From NCBI GenBank assembly GCA_029339195.1, contig JAPTJF010000065.1, positions 62,001 through 126,000 on the forward strand: a DNA stretch of 64,000 nt. Direction: 5' to 3'. Shown here one piece after another: positions 34,007 to 45,507 of the stretch. The notes under the pieces were generated by a model that saw nothing but the letters and a program-made list of their open reading frames with translations, was not told the origin of the DNA and searched no databases. A program made the position numbers and the translations under genes. Origin of the DNA: Micractinium sp. NFX-FRZ. Taxonomy: Eukaryota > Chlorophyta > Trebouxiophyceae > Chlorellales > Chlorellaceae. How positions within the stretch are numbered: position 1 is the stretch's first letter; every line of letters begins with the position of its first letter.

Positions 34007-34770
34007 CTGACCGACAGAGCTGCCGCCAAGCCGGGCAGCCAACTGAGGCGCTGCCGAGCCGGGCAGCCGACTGAGGTGCTGCTGAGGCTTGATCTTGGAG
34101 GCCGCTGTGCTGCGCAACATGCTGCACGCCCTGCGCCCGACTCAGACCTTGCCACCCAGCAGGCCTGCCCACTTGAGCTGGCTGCGTGGGGCTGCCCAAC
34201 CTGCAATACCGTCTGTACCACTCCCACATGACCAGCATTGTTTGACTTGTTGACTGCGCACTTGTATTCTCTTCACTCCCCCCAAGCTCTCCTGTTCTGA
34301 TGCCTGCTTGTGCAATCATCCGTGCGCAACTGCAGCACGCTGTTTCCTCTATTTTCATTTTAAAGCAAGCAAACGAATCAAGGGTGGATTGAGCCACACG
34401 AGGCATGAATGATTTGGTTGAGTTGAGGGGGACAGGCAAGGCGAGCAGAGGGGAGGTTTCCAAGTGAGGGGTATTGTCACACACAAACGTAACAGGCCAG
34501 AGGCACGCTGAAACTAACAAACAAACACAGCAGGAGAGTGGTACAGGTCGGGTTGACGTCAAAGAGTGCAAGAGGGGTTGGGTGCGCCGCAGGGGTGCGC
34601 AGCCCTGGCGAGCAGGCCCAGCGGGAGGTGCACCTGCAAGCCGTGGTGGTGCGAGCAGGTGCTGCCCTCTCCGGCGCTGCCTCGCTGGCTGGCCTGCCTG
34701 CAGGTTCCTAACAAGGCATGAAGCGGCGCAGTGCGGCGGTGCTCACGTCCACGTCAGCGCGCCGCCTCCC
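34007..34770. other. Convergent 3' intergenic region with tandem copies of the Ycf20 C-terminal codons
   Basis: The first 70 bp hold two diverged copies of the sequence coding AAKLGS-stop. The remainder is less GC-rich and has no recognised gene. It lies between Ycf20-like (plus) and GNA1 (minus) 3' ends. Confidence 0.55.
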
Positions 34771-36333
34771 TCACAGGTAGCGCACCATCTGCACCTCCTT
34801 CTTGATCAGCCCGCACTTCTCGTAGAACGGCACGTTGTCCTCGCTGCAGTCCAGGATGACCTTGTAGCAGCCCGCCTCCCCAGCCGCCGCCATCAGCGCC
34901 TCGATCACCCGCAGGCCCAGGCGCAGGCCGCGGTAGGTGGTGTCCACCACCACGTCCTCAATGTGCCCGCACTTGCTGCATCCGCGGATGAACTTGAGCT
35001 CAATCACCAGGGTGGCGGTGGCAATGATGCAGCCCTTGTCCAGGTCTGGGGGGCAGGGGGGCGGGGGCAGGGAGGGGCGGGTGGAGGTGAGGTGAGATGA
35101 GGGTGCCTGGAGGCGGAGGTCAGGTGAGGGTGGGGAGGGCAAGGTGGAACGGTGTGCAGGGTGACCGGGAGGTTGGGGACGGAGGGGCCGAGAATAGGGG
35201 GGTGACTGGCAGTGGGTGGTGGCATGGCTGATGGGTGTGAGGAGGTCAGGAGAGGGCGGCATGCAGGGGAGGTGCCGCGAGTACTGGCTTGCAGCCCACC
35301 CTCCTGCCAGCATAAAGTGGATGCTGCTGGCACTGGGCCGGGCGGTGTGTGCGTGCAAATGCATGCACCCGCCAGCGCATGCAACACCTAGGCGTGCGGC
35401 AGGGATGCGGCAAGCAGCCGCCATGCACCCACCTTCAATCACCACCACCTTGTACGTATCCTTGCGCTTCTCCATCTCCTCAAACCGGGCTGCACGCACG
35501 TGCAGGGGGGTGGGAGGCAGGGTCAAGAGCCATGGTCGAGAGCGCACAGCGGAGGTGAGAGTTACAACGAGCTCACCCGGGCTACATGTTGGGAAGAGAA
35601 TGAGGGCCAGCCCGCGAAGAGGCCACAAGCCCAGTCGAGAGCCAAAAGCACGCCGCAACGATCCCTGCCTTGCATCAACCCGCTGCCCCTCCACCAGCAG
35701 CACCTCACCCCGCCCGCCCGCCACGGTCCCGCCCCGCCCCGCCCCACCACACTCACCTTTGAAGGTGGCCTCATCATAGTCGCCCACCTTGGTCAGCTGG
35801 GACAGCAGGTTCAGGTAGCCTGCAGCGCAGGGAGGAGTGAGCCAGTGAGCATGAGCAGCAGCTCATTGCTGGGCACCCGCAGCAGAGGCACACACTGGCG
35901 GGCAGGTTGTCGCTGCGCAGGACCAGTCCGGCGGGTTGCAGGTTCCCAGTTCCCAGCAAAAGCAGCCTTGAGGGCCTGCAACCTATGCTGGTGACCCTAG
36001 AGTGCGGCACGCACCCTTGTTGAAGTCGCCCAGCTCCAGGTCGCGGGTCACAATGTTGGCCGTCACGGCCGGCTTGGAGGGCGCGTCAGCGGCTGCAGGC
36101 GGCGGCGGCAAGGGGTGCACAGCGGCTGCCTTAGGCGGCGCCCCCGCATGCACGCTGCGAGCACAAGCCGTCACGGACAACCTGACTCGGCCAGGAGCGG
36201 CAGCGGCGCTGGCCGCCCTCCCAACAACCCACGATCGAGCCGCTGCCAGCAAGCTGGGAACCCGTCGAGACGCACCCATGTTCAGCTGCTTCACGCCCTC
36301 GGTCGCCAGAGACACAGACGCGGTTGCAGTCAT
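34771..36333 (-). CDS. GNA1: Glucosamine-6-phosphate N-acetyltransferase
   Basis: A GNAT enzyme that transfers acetyl from acetyl-CoA to GlcN-6-P on the route to UDP-GlcNAc, which feeds N-glycans and possible wall glucosamine. Four exons: 36333-36015, 35819-35757, 35489-35433 and 35045-34771, giving 237 residues with all phases consistent. Motifs are LLSQLTKVGDYDEATFKARF, ATATLVIELKFIRGCSKCGH, IEDVVVDTTYRGLRLG (acetyl-CoA loop), GCYKVILDCSEDN, and PFYEKCGLIKKEVQMVRYL at the C-terminus. These cover the core of eukaryotic GNA1. The first about 90 residues are an extra Ala/Arg/Pro-rich leader that looks like an organelle targeting peptide; the next Met, at 36279, is an alternative start. A plastid or mitochondrial location would be unusual and is only inferred. 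Confidence 0.93.
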
Positions 36334-37176
36334 GCCGAGCGCGAGGCAGTGTGTGGTGTCTGGTGTGCAGCAGCCCGAACCCCGGCTTGCTCTCGAGCCG
36401 TGCTTGGCGCGACCAGCAGCAGCCGGGAATGCGTGCGACGGGCTTCTGCAGCCCCGAGATCAGCTGCTGAGATCGCCAGCCCACGACAGCTCAGCGGTGT
36501 ACTGCAGCTTATTCTGCCACTGTGGCTGCACTGTGGCCACCCAGGTGCACTGCTGCAAGGTTGATCACCTGTGATGGAGCTCGCAAGTGCTGTGCCAGCC
36601 ACAGTCATGCCGCTGGAGGGCACGCAAGGCAAGCAAACATGCAGGCGTGAGCGCTCTTGCCCACGCTCAACCGTCCCACACTTGACCCACAAATACATTT
36701 TGGGCAGCAGATTCTAGTTGTAGCCTCCGCAACATCATGCTTCGGGTGTGCTGAGCAGCAGTGTATGGCGACTCAGCACTTTTGGCAGGCTGCTGCCGCA
36801 CATGGCACCGCCGAACGCAGGGCAGCACTTTGCATCAGGTTGAATGAATTGCATAGATGAGGTGTAGAGTTAAGCGTCAGTTCAGTGTGTCTGTCGAAGG
36901 CTATCGCACAAAAGACAGGGAAGGGCGCACAGGCAAGAAGAGGCGGGTTGCGCCTGGCGTAAGCTCATGGTGGAAAGACGCGCCAGCGCCAAGCTCAGAG
37001 TTTAGAAGGTATTAACCGAGGCCAATGGGTTCAATTATTGTCTAGCTAGAGGACAGGGATTCAAAGCAGAGGCGCGGACCGGTTGTGCAGCACCTAGCAG
37101 CGGCCCAAGCCCGGCCTGCCAGCTGGCGGCCCGGCCTGCCCGCCCGCCCCCGGCGCTGCCCGCCTGCGGCTGGGGG
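36334..37176. other. Intergenic: GNA1 promoter and DUF212-gene 3' region
   Basis: An 843-bp spacer between two minus-strand genes. It contains somewhat less GC-rich segments near 36,640-37,060. No gene, RNA or repeat was recognised. Confidence 0.45.
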
Positions 37177-38286
37177 TCAAAGGTAGAGCAGGGCGACGAG
37201 GTAGCCAGTGAGAACGCCCACGATGGCACCCACCGCCACCTGCAGCGGCGTGTGCCCCAGCGTGTCCTTCAGCGTCCCCGCCGAGTTGCTGACCGGGTGG
37301 TCTGGGGGCAGCTCCGTGATGATCATGTTGAGCACGCTGGCCTGCTTGCCCGCGTGCAGGCGCACGCCGCTGGCGTCGTACATCACCTGCGGCGGGGGGC
37401 CCAAGCGCAGGTGAGCGTGCGCACAAACGTGTGCTCGAGCATACGCTCGAGCAGTAGCCACGACACAGCCAGCTGCCGGCATGCGCGGCCTATTTGGGAG
37501 CTGCACTCGACGCCAGCAGCACCACACAGCAAGCCGTCTGTCAACTGACAGCGGCAGGCAGCAGCAGCACAACAGTGACAGCAGCCAGCAGAGGCAGGCG
37601 GCTCGCGACTCACGATGAGTGAGAAGACGAGTGCGATGGCAAACATGTGGCTGTTGGTGCCCTGCAGCACGCCAATGGCGGTTGTCAAGCCCATCACCTG
37701 GCGGGGAGGGCGGGAAGCACATGGGAAGCACGTGCATGGTGAGTGGGGGCACGGGCACGTAAGCAAGCAGGCAGGCAGCGGCGGCAGCGTGGAGCCGGCT
37801 GGTTCAGAGGAAGCAGGTGACCAACAAAGGAGTGCTGCAGGCTTGCCACAAACGGGGCACAGACAAGCTGGCCCAGGTGCTGCGATAGTGCAGGCAGCAG
37901 CCAGCTTCACACCGCCACTGTTTTTGGCTCTGCTGCTGGGCCTGTGACTACCTGCGTGACTGCCCAGCCAGTCACTCGGCGCTCCTGTAGTATGCCCTGC
38001 CCGTCCACCCCCTACAACCCCAAATGGCATACAACGACGGCCCACCCACCCAGCGCCCCCCGCCCCGCCCCGCCCCGCTGCTCACCAACGCCGTGTGGCT
38101 GGAGGGCATGCCTCCGCTGCTGACGAGGCGTGTGAAGTCCCACTTGCGCTCCGTGTAATAGTGGGTGAACACCTTGGCTGACTGGGCGAAGAAGAAGCCC
38201 AGGAATGCGGCCACAAAAGCGCCGTTGTGCAGCAGCCCCACAAAGCCGCCGCTGCCGGCGCCAACAGTGGCCAGCAGCTGCCGCAT
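37177..38286 (-). CDS. DUF212 (YuiD-type, PAP2-related) integral membrane protein
   Basis: Three exons on the minus strand from ATG 38286 to the stop at 37177, about 160 residues. The sequence follows the DUF212 family: FVAAFLGFFFAQSAKVFTHY, RLVSSGGMPSSHTALV, GVLQGTNSHMFAIALVFSLI, then MYDASGVRLHAGKQASVLN and GVLTGYLVALLYL. The SGGMPSSHTA element is the family's version of the PAP2/haloperoxidase active-site motif. Plant members are annotated as acid phosphatase/vanadium-dependent haloperoxidase-related; the biochemical role is not established. Several hydrophobic helices imply a membrane protein, plausibly in the plastid. Exon borders fall after HTALV and after SLIV, with CAG acceptors. Confidence 0.88.
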
Positions 38287-38995
38287 GGTGCGGTGGTGGT
38301 GCGCTGACCCCCGGGTTCTGCGCTGCTGGGCCTGTCACTGACGCAGAGGGAGAGGCGCGGCAGGCACGAGCTGGCTGGCTGCTTCGGTGGGCCGGCGTAT
38401 GGGAGCAGCAGTGGAAGACTGGAGCGGTGAACCTTCCTGCACAATGGTGCTTCTTTTGCCAAATCCTGCAGACAAATGTTGGAATAGCAGCATCCCCAGC
38501 ATATCAGCTAGCTGCAACAAGCTGGGACTTGCGGCGGTTCCGCCCACCCGCCCGACCGCTCGCCCGCCTTGCAGGGCTGTTGCGCCTCCTGCCCGCGCGC
38601 CGCGCTCTGCCGCATGTTTCAAGCCGCTGTCAAGCTCCGCTGCTGCCTGTGCGCCCGCTTTAGGGGCCGCAGGCAGCCGGCACCGCCGGTGGCCGGTAGG
38701 CGCACCTGGTTTTATGTTTGACGGGCACGCGCGCGCCGGGTGGCTCTGTGTGTCCCTCTGTGGGCGAGAACCGATGGCGTGATGCCGTGCCCTGCGGGAA
38801 GAGGCGTGCATTCAGAGGAAGGCACCGCCAAGCTGGTGCCACTCGGCAGCGAACTCGTGGGCTTGATCGGCTGATCGCCTGGGCGGGCTGATCTTCCCCA
38901 CCATACATCGCTGTCGTTCTGCTCCAGGCTATCCGCTGCCCCGCTGCCATCGGCTGCTTGTCCGGCTGCCTGCCCTCGCCGCCCGCCGCTGCCAG
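38287..38995. promoter_or_regulatory. Divergent intergenic region between the DUF212 gene and SRP9
   Basis: A 709-bp region that must contain both promoters. Reading frames inside it look non-coding. No motif is assigned. Confidence 0.45.
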
Positions 38996-39840
38996 ATGTA
39001 TATTGAGCATTGGGACGCGTTCTACGAGCAGGCGGTGGCCCTGTATCGACAGAACCCGCTGAAGACCCGGTTCGTCACTAAATACAGGCACTGCGACGGC
39101 AAGCTGGTGCTCAAGGTCACAGATGACACCACGGTAGGTGGTGGGGCGCGGTGGAGCGGCCGGCAGCAGCCGTGGAGGGAGGTGCGTGCGACCGAGGCGG
39201 GGGCGGGAGCAGCAGCGGCGGCAGTGCCCCAGTATGCCTCACCTGGCTACCCTTCCTCTTGCACTGTGTGCAGTGCTTGCAATACAAGACAGACCAGCAG
39301 GCAGACCTGCGGAAGATAGAGAAGCTGAACCGCATGTTCTTTGCGCTCATGGCCACGGGGGAGGCGCCGGCAGGTGAGCGCCTGCAGCCTGCGTGAGGCG
39401 TGCACTCACTCCTGTGCAGGCCTTTGATGGCTGGCCCTGTTGCCTGTTGTGCTGCTTTTGCTGTCGCTGCAAGCAGTGCCAGCATTCCTGTGCCCCACCG
39501 GTTGCGGCTGTCCCTGCCACCGAGCAGACAGTTGTGCCCTGGCAGCGAAGCACGTCTGTTACTGAGCCAGAGCACGGGGTTCTTGGGAATGCGCCCCATG
39601 TAGCAAGTGCCGCTCTTGGCTTGTGCTACAACTCCGCGCGGCTGCAACCCTGCTGCTCCCTCTCCCTTTCCAGCTGACGACTTGCATGCTCCCTTTGTCC
39701 GCTGCTCCCTTTGTCCGCTGCTCCCTTTGTCCGCTGCAGATGATGTGGAGATGGCGCCGGCGGAGCAGCAGCAGCAGCAGCAGGCGGCAGGGCAGCAGCA
39801 GCGGCAGCAGCAGCAGAAGAAGAAGACGCGGAATGGATGA
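38996..39840 (+). CDS. SRP9: Signal recognition particle 9 kDa protein
   Basis: SRP9 pairs with SRP14 to bind the Alu domain of SRP RNA and pause elongation during ER targeting. Three exons: 38996-39133, 39274-39373 and 39740-39840, giving 112 residues with phases consistent. The conserved family core is obvious: MYIEHWDAFYEQAVALYR, KTRFVTKYRHCDGKLVLKVT, CLQYKTDQQADLRKIEKLNR, MFFALMATGE. The C-terminal exon adds a tail with poly-Gln runs ending KKKTRNG, which is longer than usual and encoded by CAG repeats. The ATG is chosen because the family begins immediately before the YI-x-x-WD element. Confidence 0.95.
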
Positions 39841-40360
39841 GGCTGATGGGCTTGCCGGCGCTGGTGGCAGCCAAGCTTTGTTTCTTCCGTCTACACTGTG
39901 CTTGGGGGCAGCTGGGGTCTGCAGCGTTTCAAGCCACGCATCTGGCTCACAACTATTTGATTATGACTGGAGCACACTTGCTCAAAGCATCATAGCAGCA
40001 ACATCATTGTTGGCACGTTTCCAACAGCTTGAAATCACACAATGAAATCTAAGGCAAGCAGGGCGACCGGGTGGGGGCGCGGTGAGCAAGAGAAGAGGCA
40101 AGCGCAAGCTCGGCGGCTAAGTGATCGTGGCTGGCGGGGCCAGGAGGGAGTAGCAGGCAGTGAGCCGTCTCGACGCATAATGAATCACAGTGCAGGTTTT
40201 GTAGGGTGATGTGGGGAGGCGTGGCGTGTGTGAGCGTGCGATGCCGGGGGCATCGGGGGTTCGTTTTCATGTTGACATCAGCGGGCGGGCGAGCAGGCGG
40301 GTACGGCAGCTGCGCCACGAGTGTTATCTGGCTGGCGCGCTGCTGCCACCGCAGCGCAGC
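39841..40360. other. Convergent 3' intergenic region
   Basis: This is the 3' flank of SRP9 (plus) and of the DUF4336 gene (minus). No coding region was recognised. Confidence 0.45.
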
Positions 40361-43300
40361 TCACTTATTCACCACGCCGGCGCTGACCAGGAAGCGGCGG
40401 GCCGCATTGAGCGCAGCAATGTCCTCGGCGGGGTAAGAGAACCCAGCCGTGTCGCTGCCCGCCTCCTTGTCGCTGCCCTTGGCTGCCGCCTTGCTGGCGC
40501 TGCTGCTGCGCATGCTGCCGCTGATGTTGAGCCCACCCAGCAGGCCCACAAGCGCGTCATCCAGCACCTTTGCCGGGTTGGCGCTCTCCTTCTGCTGCTC
40601 CGCTGCCGCCGCCGCGCGCGCCGCCGCCAGCGCCGCCGCCTTGGCACTGCTGCTGCTGCCCCGGCGGGCGGCCTCGGCGGCCGCCGCTGCCGCGCGCTCC
40701 TGGCTGAGCTGCGGCTCGTACACGAAAGAGAAGGCTGCCTTGAAGTCGGCGGGGGTGGCGCGCACGGGCGCGGTGAAGTGCTGCGGGCGGGGAGAAGGCG
40801 GGCGGGTGGGCAGGCGGGCGTGAAAGGTGCACAATTGAGCATCCAGCATCAGGCTTCACAGCATCGCACAAGACGTGACCTCCTGCCCCTGCTTCCAAAG
40901 CCGGAGCCGGGAGCGCCCCTGGCAACTCCCTGCACCCGCCCTCCCTCCAGTGGGGCGTTGAAAGCGAAGCGAAGCCGACACCCACACCACCCAGCGATGC
41001 CAAGACCTGCCAGGCACACCGCATCCACGTGCGCGCCCTCCCCCGCTCACCGCGGGGACCACGGATGTGAAGTCCCAGCTCCCCACAATGTCGTCCACCC
41101 ACTCCCGCGTCTTCTCGGGCGTGGTGCTGAACACAAGCGTCTTCAGGATGGGGCCCACAATCAGGCGGTCAGCAATGGCCTGGAAGCCCCTGCGAGACAG
41201 GTGGCGTGTGTTGGGCAGAGAGGAGGGGCGCAGGGGCGACGCATGAGGGGGCAGGAGGAGAGGGGCAGGCGCTGAAGGTGCCGCGGTTGGCAGTGCAGGG
41301 CCAGATTGCGGGCGCTTGAGGGCAAGACACACGCAATGTTGAAAGGCCCCACAACCAAGGCGAGAAGTGGACGTGCATTCACTGTGCCCGCTCACTTCCT
41401 GGGGTCGCGCAGGTCCCCGGGCACGATGTACAGGATCTGCAGCGCCATGCGGCGCCAGCCCAGCGAGCGCGCCGCGGGCGTCAGCTCCGTTGGCGTCAGC
41501 GGCACCCCGTCCACCGGCTCCTTGGCCAGCGGGCCGGACAGCACGTTGATAAAGAAGTTGCGGGCGGCAGCCTCCAGCAGGCTCTCCTGGGGCACCAGCT
41601 GCGCGGGGGGCGGGGGCGGGGCAAGGGCGGGAGGAGGTAAGCAATGGGGTGTCTTTCTTACACACATTTGTTCAACAACACTAGGTCTGGAGCTGGCAAC
41701 AGTACGGGGGGGGGGGGGGGGGGGGAAGGCTGCGCCGATGGTTGGCGGCGCCTGCCTCAGACATGACCCCCATCACACCACCCCGGCTCCCCACACCTTG
41801 GTGGCCCCTGCCCTGCGGCACAGCATGACGCGCCATTCCCGCCCTTCCGCTGGGCCCCGGCCCCCGCCCTGCATGGCAACCCCACGCGCATTCCCACCCC
41901 ACGTACACCACCCCCCTCACACCTCCGGCGGCTCCTGCGGCACTGAGATGACGGCGTCTGTGCACCCCCACCACCCTACACAGCAGCCGTAGGCAACCCC
42001 ACCCCACACAGCAGGGGGTGCGCACCTCCGGCGGCTCCTGCGGCACCGAGATGACGGCGTCGGTGACCAGCAGGGTGCGGGTGGCCTTGTGGAAGAAAGC
42101 CGCCTCGATGTACGGCCCGATGCCCACGCTGCTCTCAAACACCTTCTGCTCAATCTCCTCCGCCCACGGCACGCCGGCGTCCCCGCTGCGCAGCTCCCCG
42201 GTGGGGAAGATGCCAAAGAACTGGGCGGGCAGGTTGATGGGCCAGCTCCACTGGCTGCGGGTGGGCAGGGGGGCGGCACATCGGGGGGAAGGGGACACAA
42301 GTCAAGCGGGGCAGAGGGGCGGCGGGAGAGATGATACAGAGGTTGAGGGGCTAGCTCCACTGGGTGCGGGTGGGGAGGAACAGAAGGCGGCAAGCGGGCA
42401 CCAGTGGGGTGAGACCAGAGGGCGGCGCAAGATGGGGAAAGGTAGCCAGCGTAGCCAGCAGTCCCTGCCAGCCCCCACACTGGCAGACACAAGCCCGGCA
42501 GGCAGGCAGGCAGGCAGGCGGGCAGGCAGGCAGGCAGCACGTGAGGCCGCCGGTCAGCGCCAGGCGGCCCGCACCTGGGGGCCACCCAGACCTGGGCCTT
42601 GGGGAAGCGCCGGCTGAAGGGGCCCACAAAGATCTGCAATGGGGGCAGGGGGGCAGACAGGAGGGGCAGGGGCAGGGCACGGTACAATGGGTGGCCGCCT
42701 TGGCGCACGCTGCTGCCGGTAGAACGTGTGGCCATGCGCCTGCAGCGCAGGACAGGGCTACTGCGAACGGCTGCGCTGCAGCAGCTGCTGTCAAGCTCTT
42801 CCACTGCAAATCTCCCGCTTGTCCGCCATGTCCTCCAATCCCCAGTCCGGCGACCACAAGTGCACATGTCCCCGGGCCCAACCCACCTGCCACCCCACCC
42901 GCCTGCCCACCAACCCCCACCCACCTTGTGCTCATACCCAAAGGTGGGCAGTACAATGTACTGCACCTTCTCCCCCGTCTCCTCCTCCAACGCCTGCACC
43001 ATGCGCACACACTCGCCTGCACGGCACAATGCGTGGCGCAGGCAGGGTGGCACGTGGCAGTCAGTTGTGAGGCAGGGCAGCGTAAGGCAGGCTGTGTGCA
43101 GGCAGGCAGCTGGAACGGGAGCAGGCAAGCGCAGACTGCGGGCTAACCACCGGCTGCAGAGAGCCATGACCAAGGGCAGCACCAGACCACAGGCAGGCAG
43201 GCAGGCAGGCAGGCGGCGGCAGCGGCGTTGCTTACGCGTGGGCGCGATGGGCGCGTGCACCCACAGGCCTCCGGAGCGCAGGCGCACGATTGTCATGCGG

Positions 43301-43472
43301 ATGTTGGTGGTCACGTTGGATCCTCCCAGGCTCTGCGGCTGCTCGAAGCCCCACATCACGCCCCGCACCAGCTCCTTGCGGATGGTGGGGCGCTTGAGGA
43401 AGGGCCCCAGGGGGAAGGGGTAGCCGGTGACGTTAAAGTACTCCTGGTCGGAATCCTGGGGGCCATCAGAGG

Positions 43473-43516
<44 letters not shown>

Positions 43517-44289
43517 GTGCGGGCGCGGCGGGGTGCGGGCGCGGCGGGCGCAGCGGTCTTCTGGCTGGCGCTCATGCGCCGCGTGCCCGCAGCGGCGGCA
43601 GCGGCGCCGGCGCTCATCGCCGTCTTCTGGCTGCCAGCAGCCGTGGACGGCTTGCCTGCTGTGCGCGGCGGCGGCGGCACCTTCTGCGTGCCTGCCGCCC
43701 TGCTGCTGGCAGCCGCCGCCCGGCGGGTGGTGCCCGTGCCGGTGCTGCCCTTTTGCGTGCTGTCGGCAGGCTTCCCACCAAACAGGCTCAGGAAGCCGCC
43801 GCCGCTGCCGTTGCTGCTGCTCTTGTCGGCGGCTGCCGCCCCGGCGGGCTTGCCAGCGGTGCGGGGTGGCGGCACGGGCTTGGCTTTGATGGGAGCAGCG
43901 GGGGCGGCACGCTTGGCGGGAGCTGGCGCCGGCTTGGCCTTGGGTGCTTCCTTGGACTTAGGGGTGGGGGTGGGCTTGATGGGCCGTCCCTTCCTGTCCA
44001 CTGCCGGCTCCTGCTCCTTCTTGCCTCCCAGCTTGAAGATGCTGCGCACGCACACAAGCAGAGGAGAGCAAGTTAACGAAGGTGCCACCTGCCGCCACCT
44101 GCCACCGGGTTTGTGCGGCGCCGCCGCCTTCTGCCACCCTCCAGCGGGCAAGCGGGGCGCAGATATGGCAGCATCACGCCATACTACGGCCCACCTGGAG
44201 ACCACCAGGCGCGTGCGGGAGGGCCGGGGGGCTGGTGCAAAGCTGGACGCCCGACGGAGCGCCCCCGCAGAGGTGCTTGCGGACTGCAT
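40361..44289 (-). CDS. DUF4336 plastid protein with long low-complexity N-terminal extension
   Basis: The N-terminus MQSASTSAGALRRASSFAPA is Ser/Arg/Ala-rich and transit-like. The first intron joins VVS to SIFKLGGKK. A Lys/Pro/Ala-rich stretch with repeated PPRTAGKP boxes and a poly-Ser run (AGC repeats near 43475-43510) precedes the conserved region. That region reads ECVRMVQALEEE, VQYIVLPTFGYEHK, IFVGPFSRRFPKAQVWVAPR, QWSWPINLPAQFFGIF, IGPYIEAAFFHKATRTLLVT, DAVISVPQEPPE, LVPQESLLEAAARNFFINVL, GWRRMALQILYIVPGDLRDP, RLIVGPILKTLVFSTTPEKT and HFTAPVRATPADFKAAFSF. This is the DUF4336 family of cyanobacteria and plastids, which has a metallo-hydrolase-like look but no established function. The intron after PPE contains a near copy of the preceding exon end. 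The protein ends SAGVVNK. Confidence 0.87.
41705..41725. repeat. Poly-G/poly-C homopolymer of about 20 nt
   Basis: An uninterrupted G run on the plus strand inside an intron of the DUF4336 gene. It reads as poly-C on the sense strand and may act as an extreme polypyrimidine tract. Its length is likely unreliable in sequencing. Confidence 0.8.
42497..42536. repeat. (CAGG)n tract in an intron of the DUF4336 gene
   Basis: GGCAGGCAGG repeats on the plus strand, CCTG on the sense strand. A second tract of the same type lies at about 43190-43215 in the neighbouring intron. Confidence 0.8.
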
Positions 44290-45507
44290 CGTGCCGATGT
44301 TTCAGCTGTTCTTAATTACCACACCCGTGATGCCAGGGAGATGGGGGAAGCACAAGGCGACAAGCCTGCAGTCGATGCAGAGGCGTGTGCGCTTCCAACA
44401 CGTGCGGTGCAGCTCTTACAGACGCAATTCCATTATTCCGCTCGCAATGGTGCCAAATCGCAAAGTTGAACAACCCCACCCTCCACCTGGCAGATGAGAG
44501 CGCAGGCAGCGGCGGCAGCGCGCTGGCGGCAGGTGCGCCCCGATGGCAGGAGGAGAAGAACAGGCGAACTGGGAGCGTGTGCGGGCCTGTTGTGCAAGCG
44601 TGTTTCTGATGTAGTTCAGCAGCTCTTGCAGCGGCAGTGAAGGCACATGCTCTGCTCCCAGCAGCGCGCGGTGCACCCAAAGCCCCTGTTTCCGACCTGC
44701 TTGCTGCCCAATGTGCCCCAGCCCATGTCAGCACTGTTGTGTTACAACGATGTAGGAGGTCAGTCCATCAAGGGGGGAGGGTCGGTGATTGTGAGCTGGG
44801 AGAGGGTGGGAGCACAAGCAACTGAGGGCCTGGCCGGCAGGGCTGCCTGCGCTTGCCGTGCCGCGTGGCAGGGCGGCGGAAGTGCAGGCGCCACTGGGGA
44901 GGCGCAGGCGCATCAATATGAGGGATAGGGGTGAGTGCGCAGTGGTTGGGGCAAAGATATCATTGGAGGGCCGGGGCCAGAAGGGGAGACAGGGGGATGG
45001 TGTTTGCACATGAAGTCAGCGGTCAGAGGGCAGCTCTTGTGGGACATGCAAAGAATTGCACTCAAGTGGGTGGCTGAATACCGGCGTGCACGCCGCCTGC
45101 ATGGCAGCGGAGGGCGCAAGCCCTGCTGGTTGCAGCACGCACGACAGGATCAAGGGGGTGTGGCACGGGTCGGGGGCGCATCAAATCTCGAAACGGGGGG
45201 GTAGGGGCGGCTCAAGTGTCACGAAGGGACGACAGGAGTAGGGGAGGACGCATGCTGGAGGTGGAAACGTGGTGTGTCATGAAAGTCACGCGGGTCTGTC
45301 ACTGTCTTGTGTGTGTGTGTGGCTACAGAAAACACTGCCCTTGTCGGTGGAGGAGGCGTCGCTCTCAGGGGAGATGGCTGCCATTTGTGGCTGCCTGGGG
45401 CACTCGTTGTACAACAACATACGTGTGGTGGGTCGCGGAGGCAGAACATGAGGGCCGGCAGACGGGGCTGCACCGCGCACCGCGCCGTGCTCAGCACGGC
45501 GGCCAGC
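44290..45507. other. Intergenic: DUF4336-gene promoter and DPBB-gene 3' region
   Basis: A 1.2-kb spacer between two minus-strand genes. A short TG run occurs near 45310. No gene was recognised on either strand. Confidence 0.45.
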
